From: Silurus meridionalis
Taxonomy: Eukaryota; Chordata; Actinopteri; Siluriformes; Siluridae
DNA: 64,000 bases
NCBI RefSeq assembly: GCF_014805685.1
Contig: NC_060887.1
Coordinates: 16,584,463-16,648,462 of the forward strand
Reading direction: 5' to 3'
Made by a program: the position numbers and the translations under genes. Below are positions 12,201 to 23,930 of the stretch, in pieces. Each line of letters opens with the position of its first letter. Position 1 is the first letter of the stretch. The notes beneath the pieces are model-generated. The model searched no databases, was not told the DNA's origin, and was given only the letters and a program-made list of their open reading frames with translations.

Positions 12201-13264
12201 CACAGATTTGTTTTGCCATACTGTGTGTAAGCTTGATTAGCCCTGAATGTGTTCTGAATGTGTTTTCTGTTTTGTGTCTTAATGGCACACTTTTGGCCAA
12301 AATGACGCAAAACTCCAATGTCATACGTAAACATATGGGAGTGCCCATTAAATCATGTGTTTTGAATCAAATACACTAAGCCTCACACAAAATCTGTAGC
12401 ATGCATGTCGGATGTAGGTATGAGGTCACATGCTGTGTAAAGACAAATTCTAAGACTGAATCTGGCATTAGAGCTGGTTGGAACAGACGGCTGTTCTTCA
12501 CCCTGCACTGAAGGCTCGTCTGTGTCCTGAGACCTATGCAGGAAGTCCTTGTGCTTGTGCAGCATCCGGACGAGAGAGCAATCCCTCAGGGGAAATTTTT
12601 AGCCCAGCTGTAAATCAGAAGCTTGTAGCATTCTCAGCCTTAAACACTGAATGAAAGATGACGTTACTTTGTCTGTTCTTGGCACAGCAGGCCCAGTTCA
12701 TTACAGTTCTAAACATGGTGATATAAAGGAGTTGTAAAAAAAAAAGTGAATGAATTAGTCACATTGATCCTAAGTGTAGTGTCCACATTATTGTTTGCAC
12801 ATGAAAGGCTTTAAAGTCGTTGATAAAGGTAACTGTCATATGACACATTTTCAAAAGTCAACCAGCACTCTGCACTATGCCGACATTTGTTTTCTTTTGG
12901 TTAGAAGAACTTAATTTGGCAGCAGTTTCTACTCACAAGCTAACCCAGTTGTGTGTTTCCCTCCTGTCAGCACTGTATCTGGCTCTGTGTCTCAGACCAT
13001 TAGACAATGTTTGTAACATATGGCACTGAGTTGTTAGACCAAAAAAAAACATATTGTGAAGCTGATGTATGGTTAGAAGGAAATTGCATTTATGAATACA
13101 CAATGCATCAGAAATGAAAGTACTAAGAAAATATATACATGCGGTTTTATATTTCAGCAACATTAGTACTGCTCATAACAATGACTCATAACTGTTCAAA
13201 CAAACAGACTAAATTAAATTGCACGTTCTTGGTAAAGCACATGCATGTGCAGAAGCACGTATGC

Positions 13265-13267
<3 letters not shown>
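9227..13267. other. gene-poor DNA, no gene recognised
   Basis: Only short frames without domain character. A CTCF-like motif is noted at 9915-9930. No RNA gene or transposon was recognised. Confidence 0.45.
9915..9930 (+). promoter_or_regulatory. possible CTCF binding motif
   Basis: CCATCAGAGGGCAGCA fits the vertebrate CTCF core (CCASYAGRKGGCRSY) at all but one position. This is motif resemblance only. Confidence 0.3.

Positions 13268-13338
<71 letters not shown>
13268..13338. repeat. (GA)n microsatellite
   Basis: About 35 uninterrupted GA units. A CA array follows 63 bp downstream. Confidence 0.98.
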
Positions 13339-13340
<2 letters not shown>

Positions 13341-13399
13341 AAAAAAAGATAGAATATTAGTACAAAATACTAATAAAAATCACCCCTTCCTCCACTGGG

Positions 13400-13401
<2 letters not shown>

Positions 13402-13467
<66 letters not shown>
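13402..13467. repeat. (CA)n microsatellite
   Basis: About 33 uninterrupted CA units. Confidence 0.98.
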
Positions 13468-13469
<2 letters not shown>

Positions 13470-14181
13470 CGTCTACAACCAACCACCCGCTTAGCCCGTG
13501 CACACGTAACCACATTCACACTTCCAGGATCACTGGAGTCTTTTAAAATAATATGAATGGGTCTCTTGGGGAGATTTTCCCTATAGATCTTCTGTAGTTA
13601 GTCCTTAGCTCTGACAGATCGGGATATGCCTACACTCTGAGAGGCATTGTGAGTTTTACATGCATGCTAAGGTCATGTTGCAGCTTTCCCGGCTCACTTG
13701 CAGCAGCACAGCAGAAGTTTACTATGTATAGGTATGACCACCTGCAACCTCCACCCACCTAGCCTTGTTTTACTTTATCTCGTTCAGTAAAGATCCTTCA
13801 CACAGCAGGCACTTTTTTAGAAACTTTCTATATTCTACATTTGGTACACATCGATATTTTATAAGTTGGAAAATAGACTAAACAGTAATGGGAGGTTTAA
13901 ACCAGAATGTAGCAAAAGTAATAAAAAGCAATGAGGCATAGTACCTTTGAGGATGAGCTTCAGAGAGTGTTTGAATCAAAAACTGATCTATGTGCAGTGC
14001 AGTGAAAGCAAAACATACTTGTACTCAATAGCTGTGCTTTTCCTGATCAAGAACGTGGCTATTTAGTTTCTTTGGTGTAAAAACATTTTCTAAGGAGGAT
14101 CAATGTATGGAAGCTCAAATGTGTCATAGAGCAACATCAACAAATTTAATTAAAAAATATCAATAGAATCTTAACTTACTC
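13468..14181. other. intergenic DNA, nothing recognised
   Basis: Unique-looking sequence with no gene or repeat that I recognise. Confidence 0.4.
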
Positions 14182-14475
14182 AACACGGCCAAAAGCATTA
14201 GAACACCCAACTTTTCCCGCCATATGTGTTTCATTTCCAAACTGTTCTCACAAATTTGGAGACATACAGTTGTGTAGAATGTCTTTGTATACAGTAGCAT
14301 TAGATTTTTTCTCCACCTGAATTACCCAAGGGAGACCCAGATCTGTTCCAACATAGCAATGCCAATGTGCACAAAGCGAGCTCCATTAAAGTGGCAATAG
14401 AGCTCAGACTTCAATTAGAATGCTGACTGCACCCCAAGCCTCCTCACTCTACATCAGTACATGATTTTAATAATG
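14182..14475 (+). mobile_element. short Tc1-derived repeat relic
   Basis: Starts near ACACGGCCAAAAGCATTAGAACACC, then CCAAACTGTT..CACAAATTTGGAG.CATACA, TAGAATGTCTTTGTATACAGTAGCATTA, CCTGTTCCAACATAGCAATGCC, TGCACAAAGCGAGCTCCAT and GCCTCCTCAC.CTACATCAGTAC. This order is that of a widespread teleost Tc1-derived repeat. Related relics are at 37057-37281 (reverse) and 40229-40618. Confidence 0.7.
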
Positions 14476-17400
14476 ACCTTGTGACTGAATGAGATTGTTT
14501 ATTGTGATAAAGTTTTAGTTTAAGCAAAGATTATTCTCTAAAACTAGAGTATTTCTCCCAAATGATGTATGGGTTAAGTTATTAGTCTGAAAAACAGAAC
14601 ATGATCTGCCTTTCTAACATCTTCCAATATTTTCCATAATAGTGGATTAGACTATTTTAAGATTGTATGTGCCAGACCTGTTCAAACATAATCACCATTA
14701 ATAATTTAATTATGTAATCTTGTCCACTGCATTTAACTTTCTTCAATATTCTTTTTTTTTTAAATACACCATCTTCATGATGGGCAGAATCTCAAACAGC
14801 TTCCGATGTACTAGTTGCTCTCTATAATGTATACTCATAGTAAGAAATACCACTAGGGCACCTAGTGCATCTTCTGTACTTTTAATATAGATATAGGATT
14901 TTTTTTTTTTTTTAAAAGCTTCATGAATGGCCTGTAATTAGTTTTTAAGGACAAGGGTGCACTTCTATATCAAACATAATGGGGCTAGTGCTTGCAAAGC
15001 AGAGTATAATAGCATTTAGTTTTAGAAAATATACAGTATTTACTCAATTTTACTAATATTTTACTGGTAATGTTTTTTATTTGGGGTGGCACAGTGGCAC
15101 AGTAGGGAATGAATGATTAATAGGCTGGTACCGAAGCATTGTAGTGCTTAATTGTGTGATGAATAGTTTTCAATGCTGCATTCATTTTAAACTGATATTC
15201 GCAAATCAAATCAGTGAAAAACAATCATTTTTATATTTACAGCTATTTAAAACGTCATTGGAAACCAGACTTTGTCATGTGGCTTGATAGAGAGATCCAT
15301 AAATGAAAAAATCAGAAGAAAAAGAAAAACAATGGTAGATGCCATTTTTCCTCACAAAGGGCTCACCTATTCCCTCTCCCTTTTAATCTTCAGCCTTGAC
15401 CATCCAACATTTTGTGGCCAACAACTTTCTGGATTGGGGAGTAAATCATATCTTGTGTTGCCAAACCAGGACTTGCAGTTTGAAATGAGTCAGTTTGGAA
15501 GAACATGCCATATAGCATGTGATTTCAGCAGGACCCTTTTGTTAGCCAATAGTAATCAATTATTTAGAATTAAAATACAGCATAATTAAAGAACCATTAG
15601 GAAAATGTAGAACACGATGTAAAAAGGTTACCATCAGTGTTTAATATCTATTTTCTATTTTTTTTTGGAGCTGAGTTTGTTAACTGAATCTCATGGCTTA
15701 TGATCTCACTAAAGAGTAAATCTCTGTAATCATTCACAGAGGAATTCGGTTTAAATTTTAAATGCCCTGAGAGACAGAGGCCAGACTCACACATTGTAAA
15801 AATCAGCTTCCTCATACAGAAGCAATATAGGAAATGGTAAGTAATATTAGCACTATATTTGTACATTCTTTCCAAAACTACTTGAACCCTGCATCATCAA
15901 TTTTATAGGAAATTGTGTAGTGTGATGCATCCACACACAAAACATATTCTTTTTCTAGTATCTACTGATGTATTTTATTCTTAAGTCTTTTTTTGTCTAC
16001 AGCAATTTTGCAACAATTACATTTAGGATATTTATGAACAAATTCCACATCATGTGCATAACAATTTATTGTTTATTTTAATGGTGTGGAACCTCCTTTG
16101 GAACATCCAGATTAGTTAATGTTATGGCTTATATAAATCATCAGTAGCCTATCTTTTTTTTCCTTTAATAAATTTGATTGAAATAAAAACATCTTGCTAA
16201 GAAGGACAAGAGAAAGACATAACTTTTTTATTGTGACAGGAAACTTACTGACCAATAATGTTCAAATACCCAAGGATTCCTTCCCTAAATGTTCACCTAA
16301 ATTAATGTCACTGTATTACATTATATGGTTGTTTTAGCTACAAAAAGAGGTTGATATTGTGTTATTAATCTGTCATACATTGTTAAAAGGCTTGTTTTTC
16401 TTTAGCTTTGGAAAAAAATCTTTATTTTGCCGCTTTCAGATTACAAACAAATTTATTATTGAGCCATGCGTGTGTAATAGTGCTAAAGGGAATGCTAGAG
16501 TCAATAATGCAGTATCGTATAAAATGATGTATGTAAAAGCTAACTTTATAAAACTTTTCAGTGAATAAGCATGTACACCTAAAGTACTGCACTTTTTTAT
16601 ATGGTACCTAATATGATAAGATCAATACCAGCCAAAAAAAAAAAAAAAAAAGAACATGGGTTGTATATCTGATAAAAAAAAATTATGAATTAAATTAAAA
16701 AATTGTAACAAATGATTTTTTTTTATTTTGACATTTGTGCTGGAAATGTTTACATGCAATCTAAAGAGACATATAGTATGTTTGCTTTTGATTGTTTATT
16801 ATATTTATATTTATATTATATATTTTATGTGTGTGATATGAAAGAGTTTAAATGAATAAACAAAGTGCATTTTTGTTTGAATCGTGTATTTATCATGTAT
16901 GTTTTTCTTCTTATTTAAGGTTTAATGTTTCAAGACATCATATTTGAAAGTTTAGCTATAGACTATATACTTAGTAATTTGTAAAGAAATGCATAAGGAC
17001 AAATAACAAATATCCATTGACACTCAAGGTTTCAGTATTTTGGAAAAGAAAACAAGTGCCATTCAAATGAAAATACATTTTTATTCATGATGTGACTGAC
17101 ATTAACATCGTATTGTCAGGGTTATGACAGTCATGCAAATTTGCATTCGCTTATAACTAGATGGAACATTGTGAATGATTCATGTAAATGATAGATAATG
17201 AAACACAATAAGGTTACATTACTGAACATCAGCTGTTATGACAACATATTGCAGCATCAAGTATAACAGGTATGGTACACAGTTATGTCTGTATAATCAC
17301 AAAGGGTTAGAGTAAGGAGTGTTTAGCAAATGTGCATAGCTTGCAAATACTGGCTTTAATTGTCTGCTTTAGTGGCAAGAGGCAAAACCAGAACAGTTAT

Positions 17401-18367
17401 TCTGTCTGATTCTCTGAGCCTATGATGAAACATTTCTATGATGAAACAATTATATGGTATGGCTGTCACACTCAGATTTCAACACAGTTGAACACCTAGC
17501 TTGTCCGGACTGATACTTTATGCAGCACTCTCCACCATCATCATAATACTAACTGAGGAAATAACTGTCATCAGGTTAACATCTAGAGACACACACACAC
17601 AACCACCCCGCCAGTCAACCAAGCACAGTCATTTGTTATTCACATGTGGGCTTTAAATGTATGTTTGTGCATGCTGGTCCTTTCCTTTTTAGCCCATGAC
17701 AACATGTTTGCATTATCATCATAATTCTTCTCATAATTGATTAGTGGAAGTACAGTGCATTCACAGAATAAACACATCTGGGCAGTAGAGAGAACGCTCG
17801 GAGGTGACATTATAAGAGGTTTGTTGTACGGAGTGATTTATAACCAAGTGTCAAAGCTGTCAGCATTGAAAGTACAGATACGCTCTGGAGGTCTTGCAGT
17901 CCTGCAAATGCTGATTTGCATGTCTGGCCCTGGGTGGTTTTCCCTGGCTAATTTAACCCCCTCCTCATGTTACAGCTTCAGACACACTATATTTAACCCC
18001 TAATTACTCAATTTAACCTAATTGTGAAAAGAACCCCCTTGTCTGGCAGCATCAGGGAGACGTGTCTGCTTGATGAAGATTGAAAGAAGTCCCATCACCG
18101 TCAGGCACATTTGTTCGGCCACCTAAGCCTAAAAGACCACCCTGGCTTTCTATTGTGTCCAAGCCAGCACCTTTGGGTGTGAAAAGAGTGGCGCTTAATT
18201 TCACACACAGTACTTTATTGTTGCCTGCTTTGATGTACTATGTAGCTGAATAAAGTGTTAAACCAGAGACATAAAGCTTAATAGGAGAGGGGTGTGTGTT
18301 GTGAGTAACCCTATGGAAGGCTGTGACTCCTCACTCTTTCCCAGCTGTTGCAGACTTTGAATATATT
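14476..18367. other. gene-poor AT-rich DNA, no gene recognised
   Basis: Homopolymer runs (for example 16635-16651) and AT-rich unique sequence. 18000-18200 is more GC-balanced and could be conserved non-coding DNA, but that is a guess. A short GGGGTGGCACAGTGGCACAGT piece at about 15084 resembles the start of a common teleost repeat but is too short to call. Confidence 0.4.
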
Positions 18368-18386
18368 TGTGTCTGTGTGTGTGTGT

Positions 18387-18417
<31 letters not shown>

Positions 18418-18418
18418 C
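18368..18418. repeat. (TG)n microsatellite
   Basis: TG repeat with one TATG interruption. Confidence 0.95.
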
Positions 18419-18492
18419 ATATTAGCACTTGAGGAAACCCTCACCCTCACCCTCACCCATTTCACTCTGTACTGCGTCAGCTATATATGGTT

Positions 18493-18526
18493 GAAATGAC
18501 AATAAAAGCTTCTTGACTTGACTTAC
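18493..18526 (+). repeat. LINE/SINE-like tail (CTTGA)n
   Basis: GACAATAAAAGCTTCTTGACTTGACTT has the ACAATAAA-plus-pentamer layout of L2-type tails. Nothing upstream is clearly LINE body. Confidence 0.4.
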
Positions 18527-19129
18527 ACCTGCTATTTTATCAACTGTGTTAAAATTTCTTTATACTTGATTCACAATGAATGGCCATTGATGAAAGCGAA
18601 TGATTGCTGTGAGCAGGAAAGCAAAACGGGCGTCTCTGTGTGAGTCTATTACTGCTTGGCTAAACAATGAAACAATTAAAATTAAACACATGCACATGTT
18701 TAGTGATTAAAGGAGTACTCACTAACCATGACTGTGAATCATATAAAACCAGTGTCTGGGTCTGAGGGTGTGGGTTCATGCTGACATTGTCTCCTGTTGA
18801 TTAAAGTATATTCTTACCTTATTTAATTAACACTAGGTTAATACATTTTACATGTCCACCAAAGTTTTCCATCAAGAGAGGGGACTATTAACCTTAAAGC
18901 ATTAACCAAGACCTTCAAACAAATGTTTTGCAGCTGCCGGCGGATGTGAGACCTTTAACATTTACGGAAGTCTTGGGTGTCAGTGATTTGTAACAGTTAA
19001 TACGTTTTCCTCCATGGATAATAGGAACTAAGCTGTTCCGCAACTTTTATTCTAACTTTAAACAGTAAAAATGTGTGGTGTACAATCGTAAGCAAACAGC
19101 TGTTATAAGAAGATGCACTAATGCAGGAA

Positions 19130-19133
<4 letters not shown>
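18527..19133. other. intergenic DNA, nothing recognised
   Basis: No recognised feature. Confidence 0.4.

Positions 19134-19206
<73 letters not shown>
19134..19206. repeat. (TA)n microsatellite
   Basis: About 36 TA units. Confidence 0.97.
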
Positions 19207-19209
<3 letters not shown>

Positions 19210-21604
19210 GTTAAACGTTCATTACTAACTGATCATAAGCTTTTAAATGAATTTCAATCATCATAATTTCTCAGTTTTTAATTATTATTTCCAGGGGCAG
19301 TAATTCAATCAAACTTGGGTTATTTTTGAATAATTTCATTTGGATGGGCTCTGGATCCACAGTTGCCAGAAAAAGGATTAAACATTTACTAAGAATGTTA
19401 CAAAAATTGTATGTACCTTACATGGAACATGTCATTGGATTTGCTCCTCCTCTAATATTTAAGAAAGAAATTAGACTCTAAGTGACACTAGGTCAGACAT
19501 GACTCAAAATACTGTAAAGTACAACTGATGCATATAGTAATACCCAGCACATATGCTGATTATCATTCAGATCAAATATTTAAATATACATAAGTAGCTG
19601 TTTAATCTGCCAATGCATTATTTAATTTCATTTTATTTTACAAAAAAGACACCCTCTGCTTCTCTTCACTTTCAGACATTACAGTAAAACAGAACTATGG
19701 GTCTTGAATAACAAAAAAGAACTAAGTTAATAATAGTGTCCAAATCTAAAATTGAACTAAGCATGTAGGCATTCTCCATGAAATGGGAGATTGCTCCAAA
19801 ATGCATCAGTACTAGCGTCATAGAAAAAGAAAAGCTGCCATCCCTCCTTCCAACATTTGATTACACAGTTGTGTTCCATTAAAAGCGCACAGCATTTAAA
19901 CTACTAGGGTTATCTTTATGGCATCAGGCTTTTTTTTTTTTACATCACTAACAAATTGTACACTGCTGCATGATTCAGAGCTCCTTACGGCAAAGTACCA
20001 CTGTGTCTGTTCATAAGATTGCCAACAGCACTGGGAACTCTGAGGAGAAAATGTTTTTTTTTTCACTGCAGCCTACCAATTGGCATTACGTTCAACAGTT
20101 AACAGTTCTTAGCCTGCTGTCAGAGTGGTGTTGTTTGACAGCCGGCAGTCGTGCCTTCTCACAGGAGAAAACACAAATAATTTGCAGGAAATATGTTGTT
20201 AGTTTTGTTTGTGTTTAGTTAGTGCTCTTCCTCTAATGTTCAATAACACTGCAACAGTTGTCAAAAGGTTGTAAGAAAGCGCTAGATCCTAAACCCATCT
20301 GCTCCAGACACTGTAAGAGCCTAGGCTGTTTTATTTTAAAAGTATGAGAAGTGGCAAGGTGAAATGAAATAAGATTAAATCTCTATAATAATACAAAAAA
20401 AAAAAATGAAATCCTTGCTTTACTTTCTCTGATCACTTCCACTCCACGAGTCCTGTTCTACCTGGGGCTGCTTGTAGAAGTCTTAGAGTGGAGACAGTGT
20501 CCTTGCCAAGATTATAAATGTTCTGGGAAAAAGATTCTGCTGAATGCGGAATTAGACAGCTTCCTAAATTTAGCAGCTTCCAGATACAAGTCACAGTTGT
20601 GGAGGACACATTGTTAGGTTACTTTTTTATAGAACTATACTATACATTGAATTACAATGTAAAATAAATAATTTATTTCCGGGTTCCTGGTTTGTAAACA
20701 ATATAATATGACAGGACTTATTTATATTAGAAAATAATTGATTATCGGGGTGGTGTAATATGCCCAAGCCAAGTTCAAACATCTTTATACATACATTTTT
20801 ATTTTGTAAAGAATTGATAGTTACACCTCATTCATTTATAATTATTCTTACTTTTTTTATTATTTGCAAGTTAATTCTTATCTTTTCCATTCTTCTTGAA
20901 GTTAAACCAAATAAAGTGCACCCTGATACTGAGAAACCTCTGAGTACAAATCCCGCTGCTTAAAGTAATGCTTAAAGAAATGGTTTTAATTCTGACTGTT
21001 ACAAAATCCTGATATGCAACTCCTTTCAAAACTGCTTTTTCAACACCCTGGAAAAGCATTTCAGCAATTAAATACATAGTTTAATTCGTTTTTAATGTGA
21101 AACATCTGCCATACAATTCCCAGTGTATGCTGTTAATATAAAAACAATGATAGGATAGAATGAGTGCATTAATATAAACCATGCAACCACAACTACTTTA
21201 AAGCCATGCAGTTCTAGAAAGTATCAAAAAATAAATAAATAAATAAATGAACCAATCAGAATTTAGCATTTAACAGAATTGCATTATAAGAAAATCTAAT
21301 ATAGTTGATGTCCTGACCCATTTTCTAGTTTCTCCCACCCCACCCTCTTTGTATATTGCAAACACACTTCACCATGGAAATGTTTTGTGAGATAAAGCTC
21401 TCTGTTCCCCCTCTCATCACTGATGAAATCACAAGGTCCTGGTGTGTAACACACAGGCTAACATTAGTGAAAACCCCCTTCATGCTGGCCAAATACTTTC
21501 CTTCAAAATACCAGTGTTTTATTCTGCTTTATACAAAGATCTTACTTTCTATAAACGGACATCTTGTCATTCCAAAAAAAGAAAGAAAAAAGAAATCGGT
21601 CACC
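19207..21604. other. intergenic DNA downstream of has2
   Basis: AT-rich sequence between the TA array and the inferred has2 polyadenylation site. A short (AAAT)n tract lies near 21227-21248. No gene was recognised. Confidence 0.4.
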
Positions 21605-23000
21605 ATCAAGTCATCAAATCTATTTTATTAGATTTTTTTCAAAAACATAATGTTTACAAAAAAAAAAAATAACAAAAAAAAAAAAAACTATGTATACATA
21701 GTAACAAACAATGTTTTCAATTTGGCACAAACACAAAAAGTGCTTTATAATAATACTGCCTACATAACATTTGGTATAATTAAACTGCAAAAAAAAAATA
21801 CTTTCATAGTCAACTTTTTATTCCAGCCATCAGTCGATTCATTTGCTTTTGAGCTTAAAAATTTTGAAACAAGCCTGTAATTGGGTTTACAGGTCAGTTA
21901 CTTTGACATCACATCTAGTATTCATATGTCTCAAATCAGCATCAGCATTATTAGATACTTGTCAATAGGCTCATTTAAATCATAAATAAAATAAAACATA
22001 TCACATTGAAGAAGTCATGGTGTGACCACAAAGTAAAGTTATGGCATTGGACTTTGAAATGATTTAGACATCCATCTGTGTATATCTGTGTGCAAATACT
22101 TTTTTTGTCTGAAATGTTATAAATTTTTGATCAGTCCTCATAACAGTTTACAGGCCAAATATAAAATATGTACAAAAATACAATAAATCAGATACAAACA
22201 AACAATGAACCACAGAGTGTTTTTTATATAAATATGCTGGTATTCCTGTCAGGTAATACTTTGATTTGATAACACAGGTTAGTCTTCTTCCTAGAATTGC
22301 ATTTTCTTGCCATCAATGCAAACACAAAACCCAGCTTCACATTTTTTTGGTCGGATGCACAATTCATTGTAATAACAGTTAAATGCACAATGCATTTTCT
22401 CAAATATTTATGACTGAAAATAAAGAATCTTTCATGGATAAGAAAAAATAAACTTGTCTATATAAAAGGAGAAGAAATACAATATGCACATACAAAATAC
22501 AGCATGGTCAACACATTCTGGTTGGCCTTCATTTAAAAAAAGTTTATATTTATATATAAAACAAGGTTTAAAAAAAAACAACAATAAATTATTTTAAATG
22601 AATGAGCCTTGACTGCATCCCAGTCAATCACACAATGCAAACATCACCATGAGGTATTTGTTCATTGAGTTCTATGTCAAGCATTATGTCTGATGAAAGA
22701 GAGAAAGATATAAAAGTGCATAGAAAAAACAGTCTCATGGATAAAAAGGAAAAGAAAGTTTAGTTGGTGGTTTTGGGGAAAAAAAATAGAGTATAAAATT
22801 CAGAACAGTCCAAGTCCAAGGTTTGAACCTCGTTTCTGGTTTTGGTGTTTTCTTATTAATTTTAAAGAAATGTCCTTGGTATCAAGTCACAGCAGCAATA
22901 GTAGCTCTCTTTGATTGAGTCATTTGATTGTCACCTATAAAGAACATAGTCTGTTCACAATGTAAACTTTGAAAGAGGAGGGACAACACAGTGAGAAAGA
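21605..23000 (-). other. has2: has2 3' UTR (inferred extent)
   Basis: Continues the last has2 exon beyond its stop. It is very AU-rich with scattered AUUUA pentamers in the sense direction, in keeping with a short-lived, regulated message. The end is inferred from the AATAAA at 21624-21629 followed by a GT-rich stretch. An alternative AATAAA at 21816-21821 would shorten it by about 190 nt. No RNA evidence is available here. Confidence 0.45.
21624..21629 (-). terminator. has2: candidate has2 polyadenylation signal AATAAA
   Basis: TTTATT on the plus strand reads AATAAA in the has2 sense direction. It is followed by TTGATGACTTGATGGTGACC, a plausible GU-rich downstream element. A second candidate is at 21816-21821. 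Confidence 0.4.
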
Positions 23001-23930
23001 TCAGACATCGAGCACCATGTCATACTGCTGATCCTTCTTCCTTTTGCCACACTTTGCTATAAGAACCATGTACAAAGTCAAAAACACCGCCCAGTAGCTG
23101 GCATACACTATTGCACCTATTATTAAGACTATCTTTTCAGAATTTGGAAAAGGCTTTCGCGTCTCTTGGGCAATGGTATACAGGATGCCGATAAATAGAA
23201 TTGTGAACCAGAATGAGATCGGGATGAGGCCAATAAAGTTGGTGACTATTGTCTTCCTTCCCGAAGTACCCCAACCGGACTTGTTTATTGTGGCTATCGC
23301 GAACATCTTTGCTGGTAGAAGACTGGACATGTATAACACTGAGTAGAAAGACATGAAGACCATGACAATGTTGCCTCGCAAAAAGCTGGCAAAGGTGGAC
23401 TTGATAAGCGCCACAGCCTGTACAATCAGTAGAAAGAGAAGAATGTTCCAGATGCGACCATGGTAGAAGAGCTGAATGGCTGTGGCAATGAGGAAAAAAG
23501 GGAAGAAGCCAGTTATAACAGCTTCATAGGTCATCCACAGATGATGCTTGTGGAACCACAAAGAGTTGTAGAGCCACTCTCGGAAGTACGACTTGCTCCA
23601 GCGTGTCTGCTGATTGAGCCAGCGCAGGTATGTGATAGGTGTCTCGGTCAGGCACTTGGAGCGTGCTGTGTATTTAGTAGCATAGCCAAGGCTTAGCACG
23701 CGATTTGTGAGATGTCGGTCATCACCAAAGCTGCAATGGCTGCCCATGAACGTCTGATTGTACCAGTCCTCCAGAAACTCATGGAGAAGAGAGTTCCTGT
23801 ACATTCCCAAAGGCCCGCTGATGCACTGCACGCAGCCGAAGTAGGACTGGCAGGCTCGTTCAATGTTAAAGGCCATCCAGTACCGCACGCTGCTCAGGAA
23901 GGACACCCAAGATTCATATTTATTCAGAAT
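23001..23930 (-). CDS. has2: has2 coding exon 4 (residues 244-552 and stop)
   Basis: The acceptor ...CTCTATAG precedes ATTCTGAATAAATATG (ILNKYESW...). It encodes the GDD and QxxRW motifs and all C-terminal membrane segments, and it ends with TGA at 23003-23001. The exon begins eight codons upstream of the GTG (Val252) that opens its longest start-to-stop frame. Confidence 0.98.
   Translation of the reverse strand: MLNKYESWVSFLSSVRYWMAFNIERACQSYFGCVQCISGPLGMYRNSLLHEFLEDWYNQTFMGSHCSFGDDRHLTNRVLSLGYATKYTARSKCLTETPITYLRWLNQQTRWSKSYFREWLYNSLWFHKHHLWMTYEAVITGFFPFFLIATAIQLFYHGRIWNILLFLLIVQAVALIKSTFASFLRGNIVMVFMSFYSVLYMSSLLPAKMFAIATINKSGWGTSGRKTIVTNFIGLIPISFWFTILFIGILYTIAQETRKPFPNSEKIVLIIGAIVYASYWAVFLTLYMVLIAKCGKRKKDQQYDMVLDV

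Noticed and set aside
15084..15108. GGTGGCACAGTGGCACAGT as a SINE start
   Set aside because: Only about 25 bp match the start of a common teleost repeat and nothing follows it.
18432..18460. CCCTCA tandem units suggesting telomere-like sequence
   Set aside because: Only about three units of CCCTCA, not the vertebrate CCCTAA. It is simple sequence.
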